Below are positions 20,276 through 28,838 of a DNA stretch of 64,000 nt, one piece after another. The translations under genes were made by a program, and so were the position numbers. The notes beneath the pieces are model-generated. The model ran no database searches. It saw nothing but the letters and a program-made list of their open reading frames with translations, and had not been told where the DNA came from. This DNA is from Escherichia whittamii (lineage in GTDB: Bacteria > Pseudomonadota > Gammaproteobacteria > Enterobacterales > Enterobacteriaceae): contig NZ_JACSQI010000007.1 in the NCBI RefSeq assembly GCF_014836715.1, positions 62,001 through 126,000 on the forward strand, in the 5' to 3' direction. Position 1 is the first letter of the stretch, and each line of letters opens with the position of its first letter.

Positions 20276-20365
20276 ATGAGCGAAGCTCTCGGTATTACTG
20301 CGTTTTATATATTCATTGCAGCAATTATTGTTGTGGCAGTGCTATATCTTGAACAACGCTGGTAG
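20276..20365 (+). CDS. Small membrane protein ORF, 29 aa
   Basis: An unlisted short frame with ATG at 20276 and TAG at 20363. The product begins MSEALGITAFYIF and ends AVLYLEQRW. Residues about 6-24 are one continuous hydrophobic helix (Phe, Tyr, Ile, Ala, Val), preceded by an acidic N-terminus and followed by a charged tail with Arg and Trp, the profile of bacterial single-span small proteins. A GGA lies seven bases before the ATG. It follows the rnk terminator, so it would need its own promoter; a weak TAATCT at 20241-20246 is the only candidate. I do not recognise the gene, and coding is an inference. Confidence 0.5.
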   Translation: MSEALGITAFYIFIAAIIVVAVLYLEQRW

Positions 20366-20383
20366 TGGCTGACTTAATTCATT

Positions 20384-20411
20384 TTCCAGATCAATTGCTA
20401 TTCCAGATCAA
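20384..20411. repeat. Direct repeat TTCCAGATCAA upstream of uspG
   Basis: TTCCAGATCAA occurs at 20384-20394 and again at 20401-20411, 17 bases start to start. Its place in the uspG upstream region suggests a possible regulator-binding pair, unproven. Confidence 0.5.
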
Positions 20412-20488
20412 ATCAACTTCGCAAATCATAGAATCATAATCAATAATGTGCTGTTATATGTTCATGCAATAGCAAGGAGGGAATGCTT

Positions 20489-20917
20489 ATGTACAAAACA
20501 ATCATTATGCCAGTAGACGTATTTGAAATGGAATTGAGCGACAAAGCAGTTCGTCACGCTGAATTTCTCGCCCAGGATGATGGCGTAATTCATTTACTCC
20601 ATGTATTACCGGGCGCCGCAAGCCTTAGTCTGCACCGTTTTGCTGCTGATGTGCGTCGTTTCGAAGAGCATTTGCAACATGAAGCCGAAGAACGCCTACA
20701 GACAATGGTCGGCCATTTCAATATTGATCCATCCCGTATCAAAACACATGTCCGTTTTGGTAGCGTGCGAGATGAAGTGAACGAGTTAGCTAAAGAACTG
20801 GATGCGGATGTCGTGGTTATCGGTTCACGAAACCCATCGATTTCAACCCATCTGTTAGGTTCCAACGCTTCCAACGTGATCCGCCACGCCAATCTGCCGG
20901 TATTAGTTGTTCGTTAA
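20489..20917 (+). CDS. uspG: Universal stress protein UspG
   Basis: A 142-residue UspA-superfamily protein that binds ATP and is autophosphorylated and adenylylated in vitro. The nucleotide-binding motif [23 protein letters not shown] near the C-terminus is intact. The ATG at 20489 is chosen over the one at 20483 because the AAGGAGG ribosome site at 20474-20480 gives proper spacing only to the second. It ends in a strong terminator and is convergent with ahpF. Confidence 0.96.
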   Translation: MYKTIIMPVDVFEMELSDKAVRHAEFLAQDDGVIHLLHVLPGAASLSLHRFAADVRRFEEHLQHEAEERLQTMVGHFNIDPSRIKTHVRFGSVRDEVNELAKELDADVVVIGSRNPSISTHLLGSNASNVIRHANLPVLVVR

Positions 20918-20935
20918 CAAATTAACGCATTTATG

Positions 20936-20973
20936 ACGCCCTGCCCTGAGCAATCCTGGCAGGGCGTTTTTTT
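20936..20973 (+). terminator. Terminator after uspG
   Basis: ACGCCCTGCC (20936-20945) and GGCAGGGCGT (20958-20967) form a 10-bp stem followed by a T run. Confidence 0.93.
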
Positions 20974-20974
20974 A

Positions 20975-21008
20975 TAAAAAAAGCCGCCAGGTTTGACCCC
21001 AGCGGCTA
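20975..21008 (-). terminator. Terminator after ahpF
   Basis: Read on the - strand, AGCCGCTGGGG pairs with CCTGGCGGCT and is followed by a T run. It shares its flank with the uspG terminator, back to back. Confidence 0.85.
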
Positions 21009-21036
21009 AACAATTGCAGGTGAATCTTACTTCTTC

Positions 21037-22602
21037 TTATGCAGTTTTGGTGCGAATCAGGTAGTCAAAAGCACTCAGAGAGGCTTTAGCACCTTCGCCA
21101 GTAGCGATGATGATCTGTTTGTACGGAACAGTCGTACAGTCACCGGCAGCGAACACACCTTTAACGTTGGTTTCGCATTTCGCATCGATGATTATCTCGC
21201 CCATACGATTACGTTCTACTGCGCCTTCCAGCCAGTTGGTGTTCGGCAGCAAACCAATCTGGACGAAAATACCGGCCAGTTCGATGTTGTGAATATCGCC
21301 GCTGACACGATCACGGTATTCCAGACCTACGACTTTACTGCCGTCGCCTTTCACTTCCGTGGTTTGCGCGTTCAGAATGATGTCGACGTTTTTCAGGCTA
21401 CGCAGCTTGTCCTGCAGAACCTGGTCGGCTTTCATTTCTGGGGCAAATTCCAGCAGGGTTACGTGCTCAACGATACCCGCCAGGTCGATTGCCGCTTCAA
21501 CACCGGAGTTACCGCCGCCGATGACCGCCACGCGTTTTCCTTTAAACAGTGGGCCGTCGCAGTGCGGACAATAGGTTACGCCTTTGGTGCGATACTGATC
21601 TTCACCCGGAACGTTCATGTTGCGCCATTTTGCACCGGTCGCCACGATAATGCTGCGAGCTTTCAGTACCGCGCCAGAAGCCGTTTCAATCTGATGTAAG
21701 CCGCCTTCAACCGCCGCCGGAATCAGTTTGCTCGCGCTCTGGCTGTCGATCACATCAACATCGTATTCATCAACGTGAACCTTCAGCGCGCCTGCCAGTT
21801 TCTGGCCTTCGGTTTTCGGTACAGAAATGTAGTTTTCGATATCAACAGTATCAAGGATCTGACCGCCGAAACGTTCGCCCATCAGACCAGTACGGATACC
21901 TTTACGTGCGGAGTAAATTGCTGCCGCTGCGCCCGCCGGGCCAGAGCCAACGATTAATACGTCATAAGCATCACGCTTATTCAGCTCTTCTGCCGCACGT
22001 TTTTCAGCGCCAGTATCGATTTTGGCAACGATTTCGGAAATGGTCATTCGGCCCTGACCAAACTCTTTACCGTTTACGAACACTGCAGGAACACCCATCA
22101 CGTTACGATCGGTGATCTCGTTCTGGAACGTGCCGCCATCAATCGCCGTGTGCTTAATACGCGGGTTCAGTACGCTCATCAGGTTCAGCGCCTGCACCAC
22201 GTCCGGGCAGTTGTGACAGGAGAGCGAGTAATAAGTTTCGAATTCAAAATCACCGTCAATATGGCGAATCTGCTCCAGCAGAGACTGCGCTTCTTTCGAC
22301 GGATGACCACCGGTCCATAGCAGTGCCAGTACCAGCGAGGTGAACTCATGACCCAGCGGGGAGCCTGCAAAACGCGGCCCCTGGTTAGAGCCTGGGTTGG
22401 TGATCAGGAAAGACGGCTTACGCACCGGTAAGTTGTTATCTTCTTTAAAGGTGACTTTGTCTGACAGTTCTGCGATTTCAGCCAACAGTTCCTTGATTTC
22501 TGCCGATTTAGCGCTGTCATCCAGCGTGGCAATCAACTCAACAGGCTTAGTCAATTTCTCAAGGTAAGCCTTGAGTTGAGTTTTCATATTTGTGTCGAGC
22601 AT
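21037..22602 (-). CDS. ahpF: Alkyl hydroperoxide reductase subunit F
   Basis: AhpF (521 aa) is the NADH-dependent flavoprotein that reduces AhpC. The N-terminal double-thioredoxin domain carries CHNC (about 129-132). The FAD domain starts at [14 protein letters not shown], and the active disulfide is CPHC in [11 protein letters not shown] (about 345-348). The NAD motif [12 protein letters not shown] follows, and the C-terminal [12 protein letters not shown] binds FAD. The start at MLDTNMKTQ has GGAG eight bases upstream; the ten-residue upstream extension is not used. It forms an operon with ahpC, separated by 244 bases containing a hairpin and an ERIC element. Confidence 0.98.
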   Translation of the reverse strand: MLDTNMKTQLKAYLEKLTKPVELIATLDDSAKSAEIKELLAEIAELSDKVTFKEDNNLPVRKPSFLITNPGSNQGPRFAGSPLGHEFTSLVLALLWTGGHPSKEAQSLLEQIRHIDGDFEFETYYSLSCHNCPDVVQALNLMSVLNPRIKHTAIDGGTFQNEITDRNVMGVPAVFVNGKEFGQGRMTISEIVAKIDTGAEKRAAEELNKRDAYDVLIVGSGPAGAAAAIYSARKGIRTGLMGERFGGQILDTVDIENYISVPKTEGQKLAGALKVHVDEYDVDVIDSQSASKLIPAAVEGGLHQIETASGAVLKARSIIVATGAKWRNMNVPGEDQYRTKGVTYCPHCDGPLFKGKRVAVIGGGNSGVEAAIDLAGIVEHVTLLEFAPEMKADQVLQDKLRSLKNVDIILNAQTTEVKGDGSKVVGLEYRDRVSGDIHNIELAGIFVQIGLLPNTNWLEGAVERNRMGEIIIDAKCETNVKGVFAAGDCTTVPYKQIIIATGEGAKASLSAFDYLIRTKTA

Positions 22603-22680
22603 GTTTATCTCCTGGGCTTTAAACATCATCATGCAAGCGGCCTCTGCGGCTACCTGGATGCAGCTTGCATCATGGTGCGG

Positions 22681-22711
22681 GGAAGAAAATCGGGTGCCGC
22701 AGCACCCGATT
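22681..22711 (-). terminator. Hairpin between ahpC and ahpF
   Basis: AATCGGGTGC and GCACCCGATT (22688-22711) form a 10-bp stem. On the - strand it is followed by TTTTCTT, so it could terminate part of the ahpC transcripts and lower ahpF expression, consistent with more AhpC than AhpF in cells. Confidence 0.75.
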
Positions 22712-22722
22712 AATTAGGTGAA

Positions 22723-22845
22723 TTTCCTAAGTATTTCGTGTCAGAGCAAGGTGGCTAGCCTGTGAATCCCCGGGAGCTTACACAAGTAAGTGACCGGGGT
22801 GAACGGGCGACGCCAACGCCGCTATGGCACGAAAGACGAAGGAAA
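22723..22845. repeat. ERIC (IRU) element
   Basis: A full-length ~123-bp enterobacterial repetitive intergenic consensus. The central hairpin carries GTGAATCCCCGGGAGCTTAC and AAGTAAGTGACCGGGGTGAA, close to the sites of the classic ERIC typing primers. The ends TTTCCT...TTCGTG and CACGAAA...AGGAAA are imperfect terminal inverted repeats. It lies directly after the ahpC stop in the ahpC-ahpF mRNA. The same gap length is recalled in K-12, so it is probably ancestral in E. coli. Confidence 0.9.
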
Positions 22846-22846
22846 T

Positions 22847-23410
22847 TTAGATTTTACCAACCAGGTCCAGAGATGGAGCCAGAGTTGCTTCACCTTCTTT
22901 CCATTTAGCCGGGCAAACTTCACCTGGGTGAGAAGCTACATACTGAGCTGCTTTGATTTTACGCAGCAGGTCAGACGCGTCACGGCCAATGCCTTCAGCG
23001 GTAACTTCGATAGCCTGGATGATACCCTGCGGGTCAACTACGAAGGTCGCACGGTCAGCCAGACCTTCGTCTTCACGCATGTTGTCGAAGTTACGGGTCA
23101 GGGCGCCAGTCGGGTCGCCGATCATCGCATATTTGATTTTAGCGATAGTTTCAGAGCTGCTGTGCCATGCTTTGTGAGTGAAGTGAGTATCGGTAGATAC
23201 TGCGTATACGTCTACGCCCAGTTTCTGCAGTTCTTCGTAGTGGTCAGCAACGTCACCCAGTTCGGTCGGGCATACGAAAGTAAAGTCAGCCGGGTAGAAG
23301 AAGAAGACGCTCCAGCGGCCTTCGGTGTCTTTCTCGGTGATTTCGATGAATTCGCCGTTTTTGAATGCCTGGTTTTTAAAAGGTTTAATTTTGGTGTTAA
23401 TCAAGGACAT
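22847..23410 (-). CDS. ahpC: Alkyl hydroperoxide reductase subunit C (peroxiredoxin)
   Basis: AhpC (187 aa) is the main scavenger of endogenous hydrogen peroxide and organic peroxides. The peroxidatic Cys is in [11 protein letters not shown] (about 47) and the resolving Cys in GEVCPAKW (about 166), the typical 2-Cys arrangement forming decamers. A GGAGGAAG ribosome site precedes MSLINTKI. The promoter region to the right has an OxyR-like repeat. Reduced by AhpF. Confidence 0.98.
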   Translation of the reverse strand: MSLINTKIKPFKNQAFKNGEFIEITEKDTEGRWSVFFFYPADFTFVCPTELGDVADHYEELQKLGVDVYAVSTDTHFTHKAWHSSSETIAKIKYAMIGDPTGALTRNFDNMREDEGLADRATFVVDPQGIIQAIEVTAEGIGRDASDLLRKIKAAQYVASHPGEVCPAKWKEGEATLAPSLDLVGKI

Positions 23411-23481
23411 CTATACTTCCTCCGTGTTTTCGATGAGATGTAAGGTAACCAATTTTTGCCGATTCGGCTAATGCGTTTCCA

Positions 23482-23518
23482 TTATCAAATCGATAAGTTT
23501 TACCTTACAACCTTCGTA
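23482..23518 (-). promoter_or_regulatory. OxyR-like site for ahpC
   Basis: Four tetramers spaced by seven bases (TTAT, ATAA, CTTA, CGTA) approximate the OxyR pattern of alternating CTAT/ATAG with N7 spacers. It lies 72-108 bases upstream of ahpC. OxyR control of ahpCF is established. Confidence 0.5.
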
Positions 23519-23710
23519 AGACAACTTTGTGAACTTTGCACCGCCAGCGGCGATAAAAAGTAAAATGGGACCCCTTTCCAGGTGGCCGCGTAACCTGAAC
23601 TACCCTTTGGTATCTTCAGCGCCTGTTCAGCAGGCTGCGGTGTTGCGATGACGATCGCAACGACGAGAGGGATTACAACACCCTCATAAACAAAGGGCAA
23701 TCACCTGTTC

Positions 23711-23747
23711 TAAGCTCTTACCTATGACAGTGATAGGTTATGCCTTT
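23711..23747 (+). promoter_or_regulatory. OxyR-like site for dsbG
   Basis: CTAT at 23722-23725, ATAG at 23733-23736 and CTTT at 23744-23747 are separated by exactly seven bases, with a weaker TAAG at 23711. This matches the OxyR tetramer pattern. OxyR activation of dsbG is known in K-12. Confidence 0.65.
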
Positions 23748-23783
23748 TACTCAAATTTTGCACTGACTGAAAAGGACAAATTA

Positions 23784-24530
23784 ATGTTAAAAAAGATACT
23801 TTTACTGGCACTGCTTCCTGCCGTCGCCTTCGCAGAGGAACTCCCGGCCCCAGTAAAAGCGATTGAGAAACAGGGCATTACGATTATCAAATCGTTCGAT
23901 GCCCCCGGAGGAATGAAAGGTTATCTCGGAAAGTATCAGGATATGGGGGTCACCATCTACCTGACTCCAGATGGTAAGCACGCTATCTCTGGTTACATGT
24001 ACAACGAAAAAGGTGAAAACCTGAGTAACACGCTTATCGAAAAAGAGATTTATGCGCCAGCCGGTCGTGAAATGTGGCAACGGATGGAGCAATCCCACTG
24101 GATCCTCGACGGTAAAAAAGACGCGCCGGTCATTGTCTACGTCTTCGCCGATCCATTTTGTCCGTATTGTAAACAATTCTGGCAACAGGCTCGCCCGTGG
24201 GTTGAGGCTGGCAAAGTTCAGCTTCGCACACTACTGGTTGGCGTAATCAAACCGGAAAGCCCAGCTACTGCTGCGGCGATCCTCGCGGCTAAAGATCCGG
24301 CTAAAGCATGGCAAGAGTATGAAGCATCAGACAAGAAGCTAAAGCTAAAAATCCCTGCCACCGTTGGCGTAGAGCAGATGAAAATCTTAAGCGCCAATGA
24401 AAAACTGATGGATGAACTTGGCGCAAACGTCACGCCTGCTATCTATTACATGAGTCCGGAGAATACACTGCAACAGGCGGTCGGATTACCGGATAAAAAG
24501 ACCTTAAATATCATCATGGGAAATAAATAA
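23784..24530 (+). CDS. dsbG: DsbG, periplasmic sulfenic-acid/disulfide reductase
   Basis: A 248-residue precursor with a signal peptide of about 17 residues ending at AFA. An N-terminal dimerization domain and a thioredoxin-fold domain with the CPYC active site ([12 protein letters not shown]) follow. It keeps single cysteines of periplasmic proteins reduced, with DsbD as electron donor. [12 protein letters not shown] is chosen as the start because it begins a proper signal peptide and has AAAGGA upstream. Some C-terminal substitutions distinguish it from K-12. Confidence 0.97.
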   Translation: MLKKILLLALLPAVAFAEELPAPVKAIEKQGITIIKSFDAPGGMKGYLGKYQDMGVTIYLTPDGKHAISGYMYNEKGENLSNTLIEKEIYAPAGREMWQRMEQSHWILDGKKDAPVIVYVFADPFCPYCKQFWQQARPWVEAGKVQLRTLLVGVIKPESPATAAAILAAKDPAKAWQEYEASDKKLKLKIPATVGVEQMKILSANEKLMDELGANVTPAIYYMSPENTLQQAVGLPDKKTLNIIMGNK

Positions 24531-24541
24531 CATCAAATCAT

Positions 24542-24576
24542 GGATAACTGAAATACATACAGTATTTCAGTTATCC
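24542..24576. repeat. Perfect 15-bp inverted repeat after dsbG
   Basis: The arms 24542-24556 (GGATAACTGAAATAC) and 24562-24576 (GTATTTCAGTTATCC) pair perfectly around a five-base loop. No T run follows, so it is not a classical terminator. It may stabilise the dsbG 3' end or be an operator near ybdO. Confidence 0.7.
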
Positions 24577-24739
24577 TGAAAACCGCAATAATTGCTCACA
24601 AACAATAAACCGACTATGCTATTTTAGAAAAACTTAATCATGAATTAAGTAAAAAAACATAATAAATAAAAATACATGACTTCGCATTATTAGTTTAATG
24701 AATATTACGATGAGTGCAATGATATAAATGGAGTGCATC

Positions 24740-25642
24740 ATGGCCAATCTTTACGACTTAAAAAAATTTGATTTGAATTTACTGGTAATTTTCGAGTGCA
24801 TTTACCAACATCTCAGCATTAGTAAGGCTGCAGAATCACTATATATAACGCCCTCTGCTGTTAGTCAGTCTCTACAACGCTTACGTACGCAATTTAATGA
24901 TCCTTTGTTTATTCGTGCCGGAAAAGGTATTGCGCCAACAACTACTGGGTTAAATCTTCATCATCATCTTGAGAAAAACCTTAGAAACCTGGAACAAACA
25001 ATAAATATCGTCAATAAATCTGAATTAAAGAAAAAATTTATAATCTATGGTCCACAATTCGTCTCTGCGACAAACAGCAGCCTTTTGATCAATAGTCTGC
25101 GCCAGGATGCGGTTGTCGACATTGAACATCATGACATTATGATGGCAGTAGAAAGCGCCGAAGATTTACTGGCTTACCGTAAAGCAGATCTCGTAGTGAC
25201 ATTGACACCGGTTATCAGCCGTTCTGTGAGCTGTGTCCCTTTTCAGTCAATTCGTAATACGCTCATCTGTAGCACTACCCATCCGAGAATAAATGAACGG
25301 AGTACCCATGCTCAAATTCTTGATGAAGAATTTACCTTTCTGATATCTAAAATTCCTGGATTAGAAGATTTTCAGATGGAAATAGATGCACTCATGGCAA
25401 ACCGTAAAATATCGTTTCGTAGCTCCTCTCTGTTTACCATTATTAATACAATTGCAGTTACCGATTTAATTGGTATTGTGCCTTACGAATTATACCGCAG
25501 TTACCATAAAATACTTCAACTGAAACAAATAAAACTTGAACAGCCATTGCCATCAAACACGCTTTATATGTCCTATAATAAAACATCATTAAATAACCTT
25601 GCCTTCTCACGATTCATTGATCGTTTGAATGACAACTTATAA
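24740..25642 (+). CDS. ybdO: YbdO, LysR-type transcriptional regulator
   Basis: A 300-residue LysR-family regulator. The N-terminal winged helix-turn-helix (LSISKAAESLYITPSAVSQSLQRL) and the linker are highly conserved with K-12. The effector domain (about residues 100-230) is visibly more diverged from K-12 than its neighbours are. The start MANLYDLKKF has GGAG upstream. The gene is AT-rich. Its targets are not evident from context; it precedes ybdN-ybdM in the same direction after 146 bases. Confidence 0.93.
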   Translation: MANLYDLKKFDLNLLVIFECIYQHLSISKAAESLYITPSAVSQSLQRLRTQFNDPLFIRAGKGIAPTTTGLNLHHHLEKNLRNLEQTINIVNKSELKKKFIIYGPQFVSATNSSLLINSLRQDAVVDIEHHDIMMAVESAEDLLAYRKADLVVTLTPVISRSVSCVPFQSIRNTLICSTTHPRINERSTHAQILDEEFTFLISKIPGLEDFQMEIDALMANRKISFRSSSLFTIINTIAVTDLIGIVPYELYRSYHKILQLKQIKLEQPLPSNTLYMSYNKTSLNNLAFSRFIDRLNDNL

Positions 25643-25788
25643 TAAACATCTATCTGCTAGCAAAATGTTTTTCAATGGAAAATTCACAATGTAAATACAT
25701 AAAATAATATATCTTATTTGAATTTATTTACTTTATAATTAAAAAACTATCGCATTATCTACCTGTAAGGTTCAGAGAGCATCTTTAG

Positions 25789-27009
25789 ATGTCCATTTAT
25801 AAAATCCCGCTTCCCCTTAATATTTTGGAAGCAGCTCATGACCGTATTACCTGGACACTCAGCACTCTGCCCCGCGTATGTGTCTCTTTTTCTGGGGGTA
25901 AAGATTCAGGTTTAATGCTCCATCTAACCGCAGCTCTCGCCAGAAAAATGGGCAAAAAAATATACGTTCTGTTTATCGACTGGGAAGCACAGTTTTCTTG
26001 CACTATTGACTATGTTCAATCGCTACGGGAGCAGTATGCAGATGTCATCGAAACGTTTTATTGGGTGGCACTACCGTTAACAACACAAAATTCATTATCC
26101 CAATATCAACCCGAATGGCAGTGCTGGGAACCTGATGTCGAATGGGTGCGCCAGCCCCCGGAAGATGCGATAACCGATCCTGACTTTTTCCCCTTTTACC
26201 AGCCAGGCATGACTTTCGAACAATTTGTGCGCGAGTTTGCCGAATGGTTTTCACAAAAACGTCCGGCGGCGATGATGATCGGCATCAGGGCTGACGAGTC
26301 CTACAACCGTTTTGTCGCCATCGCCAGTTTAAATAAACAACGTTTTGCCGATGATAAACCCTGGACCACTGCCGCACCGGGCGGTCATAGCTGGTACATT
26401 TACCCCATCTACGACTGGAAAGTAGCCGATATATGGACCTGGTATGCAAATCATCAAAATCTCTGTAACCCACTGTATAACCTGATGTATCAGGCAGGCG
26501 TTCCTCTACGTCATATGCGAATTTGCGAACCATTTGGCCCGGAGCAACGGCAAGGATTATGGCTCTATCACGTTATCGAACCGGATCGCTGGGCTGCCAT
26601 GTGCGCACGAGTCAGCGGGGTAAAAAGCGGTGGCATTTACGCCGGGCATGACAACCATTTTTATGGTCATCGGAAAATCCTCAAACCAGAGCATTTAGAC
26701 TGGCAAGAGTATGCATTATTGCTGCTCAACAGCATGCCGGAGAAAACAGCTGAACATTACCGCAATAAAATCGCCATTTATTTGCACTGGTATCAGAAAA
26801 AAGGCATCGAAGTTCCACAAACCCAGCAAGGGGACATTGGCGCAAAAGATATCCCCTCCTGGCGGCGAATATGCAAAGTGTTGCTTAATAACGATTACTG
26901 GTGTCGGGCATTATCATTTAGCCCCACAAAAGCAAAAAATTATCAGCGTTATAACGAACGGATAAAAGGAAAACGTCAGGAATGGGGGATACTATGCAAC
27001 AACGATTAA
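25789..27009 (+). CDS. ybdN: YbdN, PAPS-reductase-like PP-loop protein
   Basis: A 406-residue protein of the phosphoadenosine-phosphosulfate reductase-like superfamily (DUF3440). The PP-loop SFSGGKDSG near residues 33-41 would bind ATP or a nucleotide sulfate. A GIRADESYNRF motif follows near 165. It resembles IbrA, a partner of IbrB reported to raise expression of immunoglobulin-binding genes in some E. coli, and more distantly DndC of DNA phosphorothioation. The function is unknown. It overlaps ybdM by 28 bases, so the two proteins are coupled. Confidence 0.9.
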   Translation: MSIYKIPLPLNILEAAHDRITWTLSTLPRVCVSFSGGKDSGLMLHLTAALARKMGKKIYVLFIDWEAQFSCTIDYVQSLREQYADVIETFYWVALPLTTQNSLSQYQPEWQCWEPDVEWVRQPPEDAITDPDFFPFYQPGMTFEQFVREFAEWFSQKRPAAMMIGIRADESYNRFVAIASLNKQRFADDKPWTTAAPGGHSWYIYPIYDWKVADIWTWYANHQNLCNPLYNLMYQAGVPLRHMRICEPFGPEQRQGLWLYHVIEPDRWAAMCARVSGVKSGGIYAGHDNHFYGHRKILKPEHLDWQEYALLLLNSMPEKTAEHYRNKIAIYLHWYQKKGIEVPQTQQGDIGAKDIPSWRRICKVLLNNDYWCRALSFSPTKAKNYQRYNERIKGKRQEWGILCNND

Positions 27010-27611
27010 CGCAAGATTTAACCCAATTTCTCGCCAGCTTGCCGGAAGACGATCGCATCAAAGCGATTAATGAAATCCGCATGGCGATCCATCAGGTGAG
27101 TCCTTTTCGGGAAGAGCCGGTGGATTGTGTTTTGTGGGTTAAAAACAGCCAACTTATGCCTAATGATTACAACCCAAATAACGTGGCACCACCCGAAAAA
27201 AAACTGCTGCAAAAATCCATTGAAATAGATGGTTTTACCCAACCCATTGTGGTCACGCATACGGATAAAAATGCTCTGGAAATCGTGGATGGTTTCCACC
27301 GCCATGAAATAGGTAAAAGCTCATCATCGTTAAAATTACGCCTAAAAGGTTATTTGCCGGTAACCTGCCTGGAAGGTGCGCGTAATCAGCGCATCGCCGC
27401 GACTATACGTCATAACCGCGCTCGTGGACGCCACCAAATCACGGCAATGTCGGAAATTGTCCGTGAACTATGCCAACTGGGATGGGACGATAATAAAATC
27501 GGCAAAGAGCTGGGAATGGATAGCGACGAAGTGTTGCGCCTGAAGCAAATTAACGGCCTGCAAGAACTGTTTGCCGACCGCCAATATTCCCGCGCCTGGA
27601 CGGTTAAATAA
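26982..27611 (+). CDS. ybdM: YbdM, ParB-like domain protein
   Basis: A 209-residue protein with a ParB/Srx-like domain: LMPNDYNPNNV, IDGFTQPIVVT and the motif EIVDGFHRHEIG. A helix-turn-helix-like part (QITAMSEIVRELCQLGWDDNKIGKELGM) follows. It is the IbrB homologue, paired with YbdN. A second start at 26994 is possible and has a G-rich ribosome site. Its TAA stop directly abuts the ybdL stop on the other strand, with no base between. Confidence 0.9.
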   Translation: MGDTMQQRLTQDLTQFLASLPEDDRIKAINEIRMAIHQVSPFREEPVDCVLWVKNSQLMPNDYNPNNVAPPEKKLLQKSIEIDGFTQPIVVTHTDKNALEIVDGFHRHEIGKSSSSLKLRLKGYLPVTCLEGARNQRIAATIRHNRARGRHQITAMSEIVRELCQLGWDDNKIGKELGMDSDEVLRLKQINGLQELFADRQYSRAWTVK

Positions 27612-28772
27612 CTACAGCTGGCACAGGCGTTCAGCCGCCACCAGCAGCGTCGATTCCTTCTTGGCAAAACAGAGACGAATGAGTTTATGCGGAAAGGGAT
27701 CGGCGCAAAACACCGACAGCGGAATCGCCGCCACGCCGTGCTCCCGCGTCAACCACTGGCAAAACTCAACATCATCCAGCGTAGAAACCGCGCTGTAATC
27801 CACCAGCAAAAAGTAAGTACCTTCGCAGGGTAAAATCTCCAGCCTGCTTTCGCTTAAGGCGTTCACCAGAATATCGCGCTTCTGGCAATAGAAGTCCGGT
27901 AACGCAAGATAATGTTCAGGTTCTGTGCGCAGCATATCGGCAAGCGCCAGTTGCGCCGGGGTATTGACCGAAAAGGTCAGATACTGATGCACCTTGCGGA
28001 TCTCGGCACTGATGGGCGCTGGCGCAACGCAATAGCCCACTTTCCAGCCAGTCATATGATAGGTCTTGCCAAACGATGACACCGCCACCGCCCGCTCACA
28101 CAGCTGCGGATGCGCCAGTACGCTGGCATGGCCCTGATGTGAAAAGTTGATGTGCTCGTAGACTTCATCGCTAATGACAAAAATCTCGTGCCCGGCAATC
28201 GCCTGCCACAAAGCGGCAAAATCAGCCTGCTGCCAGACAGTGGCGCTGGGATTATGCGGCGTGTTGAGGATAACCAGCCGGGTGCGCTCGCTTAACAATG
28301 CGGCAAATTCCTGCCAGTCAACGCGAAAATGCGGCGGTTGCAGCGCAATACGTTTCACTATTCCCCCCGAAAGCGCGATGGCGGGCGCGTAACTGTCATA
28401 GCTGGGATCAAAACAAATCACTTCATCACCATTGCGCACCAATGCGGTAATCGCCGCATATAACGCCTCCGTCGCCCCTGCCGTCACGGTGATGTCACTA
28501 TCAGAATCCGGTTGATAGCCATAAAGCCGCGCAGTTTTCTCAGCAATCGCCTCACGTAATGCCTGCACGCCGGTCATGGGCGCGTATTGGTTTGCCCCTT
28601 GGGCAACGTGGTACGCCAGACGCTCCTGTAAATAGCGCGGACCATCAAAATCAGGAAAGCCCTGCGACAGGTTAATCGCCCGCTGCTGCTGCGCCAGGGC
28701 GCTCATCTGGCTGAAAATAGTGGTGCCAAGTTGTGGAAGTTTGCTTTGTGGAATCAGAGAGTTATTTGTCAT
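27612..28772 (-). CDS. ybdL: YbdL, methionine-specific aminotransferase
   Basis: A 386-residue PLP-dependent class I/II aminotransferase that prefers methionine, histidine and phenylalanine with 2-oxo acids. The Schiff-base lysine lies in SSFGKTYHMTGWKVGYC, and the cofactor-contact motif NTPHNPSATVW is present. Two MetJ boxes lie 67-82 bases upstream of the start, between ybdL and divergent ybdH. It ends flush against ybdM. Confidence 0.96.
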   Translation of the reverse strand: MTNNSLIPQSKLPQLGTTIFSQMSALAQQQRAINLSQGFPDFDGPRYLQERLAYHVAQGANQYAPMTGVQALREAIAEKTARLYGYQPDSDSDITVTAGATEALYAAITALVRNGDEVICFDPSYDSYAPAIALSGGIVKRIALQPPHFRVDWQEFAALLSERTRLVILNTPHNPSATVWQQADFAALWQAIAGHEIFVISDEVYEHINFSHQGHASVLAHPQLCERAVAVSSFGKTYHMTGWKVGYCVAPAPISAEIRKVHQYLTFSVNTPAQLALADMLRTEPEHYLALPDFYCQKRDILVNALSESRLEILPCEGTYFLLVDYSAVSTLDDVEFCQWLTREHGVAAIPLSVFCADPFPHKLIRLCFAKKESTLLVAAERLCQL

Positions 28773-28838
28773 TTTTATTGTGCCTGACGAAGTTGCGTGT
28801 TGAAGGCACTATAACACGATGCTAGTATTTGGCAATCA

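Larger units (their letters stand above)
20135..20488. other. rnk-uspG interval, no ybdR
   Basis: In K-12 this interval is recalled to hold ybdR, a zinc alcohol dehydrogenase of about 412 residues. Here it is 354 bases and contains a terminator, a 29-codon ORF, a short direct repeat and the uspG promoter. No ybdR fragment is visible. Confidence 0.75.
23411..23783. other. ahpC-dsbG divergent promoter region
   Basis: The 373 bases between two divergent antioxidant genes contain two OxyR-like repeat sites, an 8-bp perfect hairpin (GTTGCGAT/ATCGCAAC, 23642-23661) and no gene I can support. One 66-codon open frame on the - strand is discussed among the rejected items. Confidence 0.75.

Noticed and set aside
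23500-23700. A 66-codon open frame on the - strand between dsbG and ahpC with a hydrophobic N-terminus
   Set aside because: It runs through the OxyR-like site and the ahpC promoter, lacks a ribosome site at its ATG, and its composition gives no family hint. Best taken as chance.
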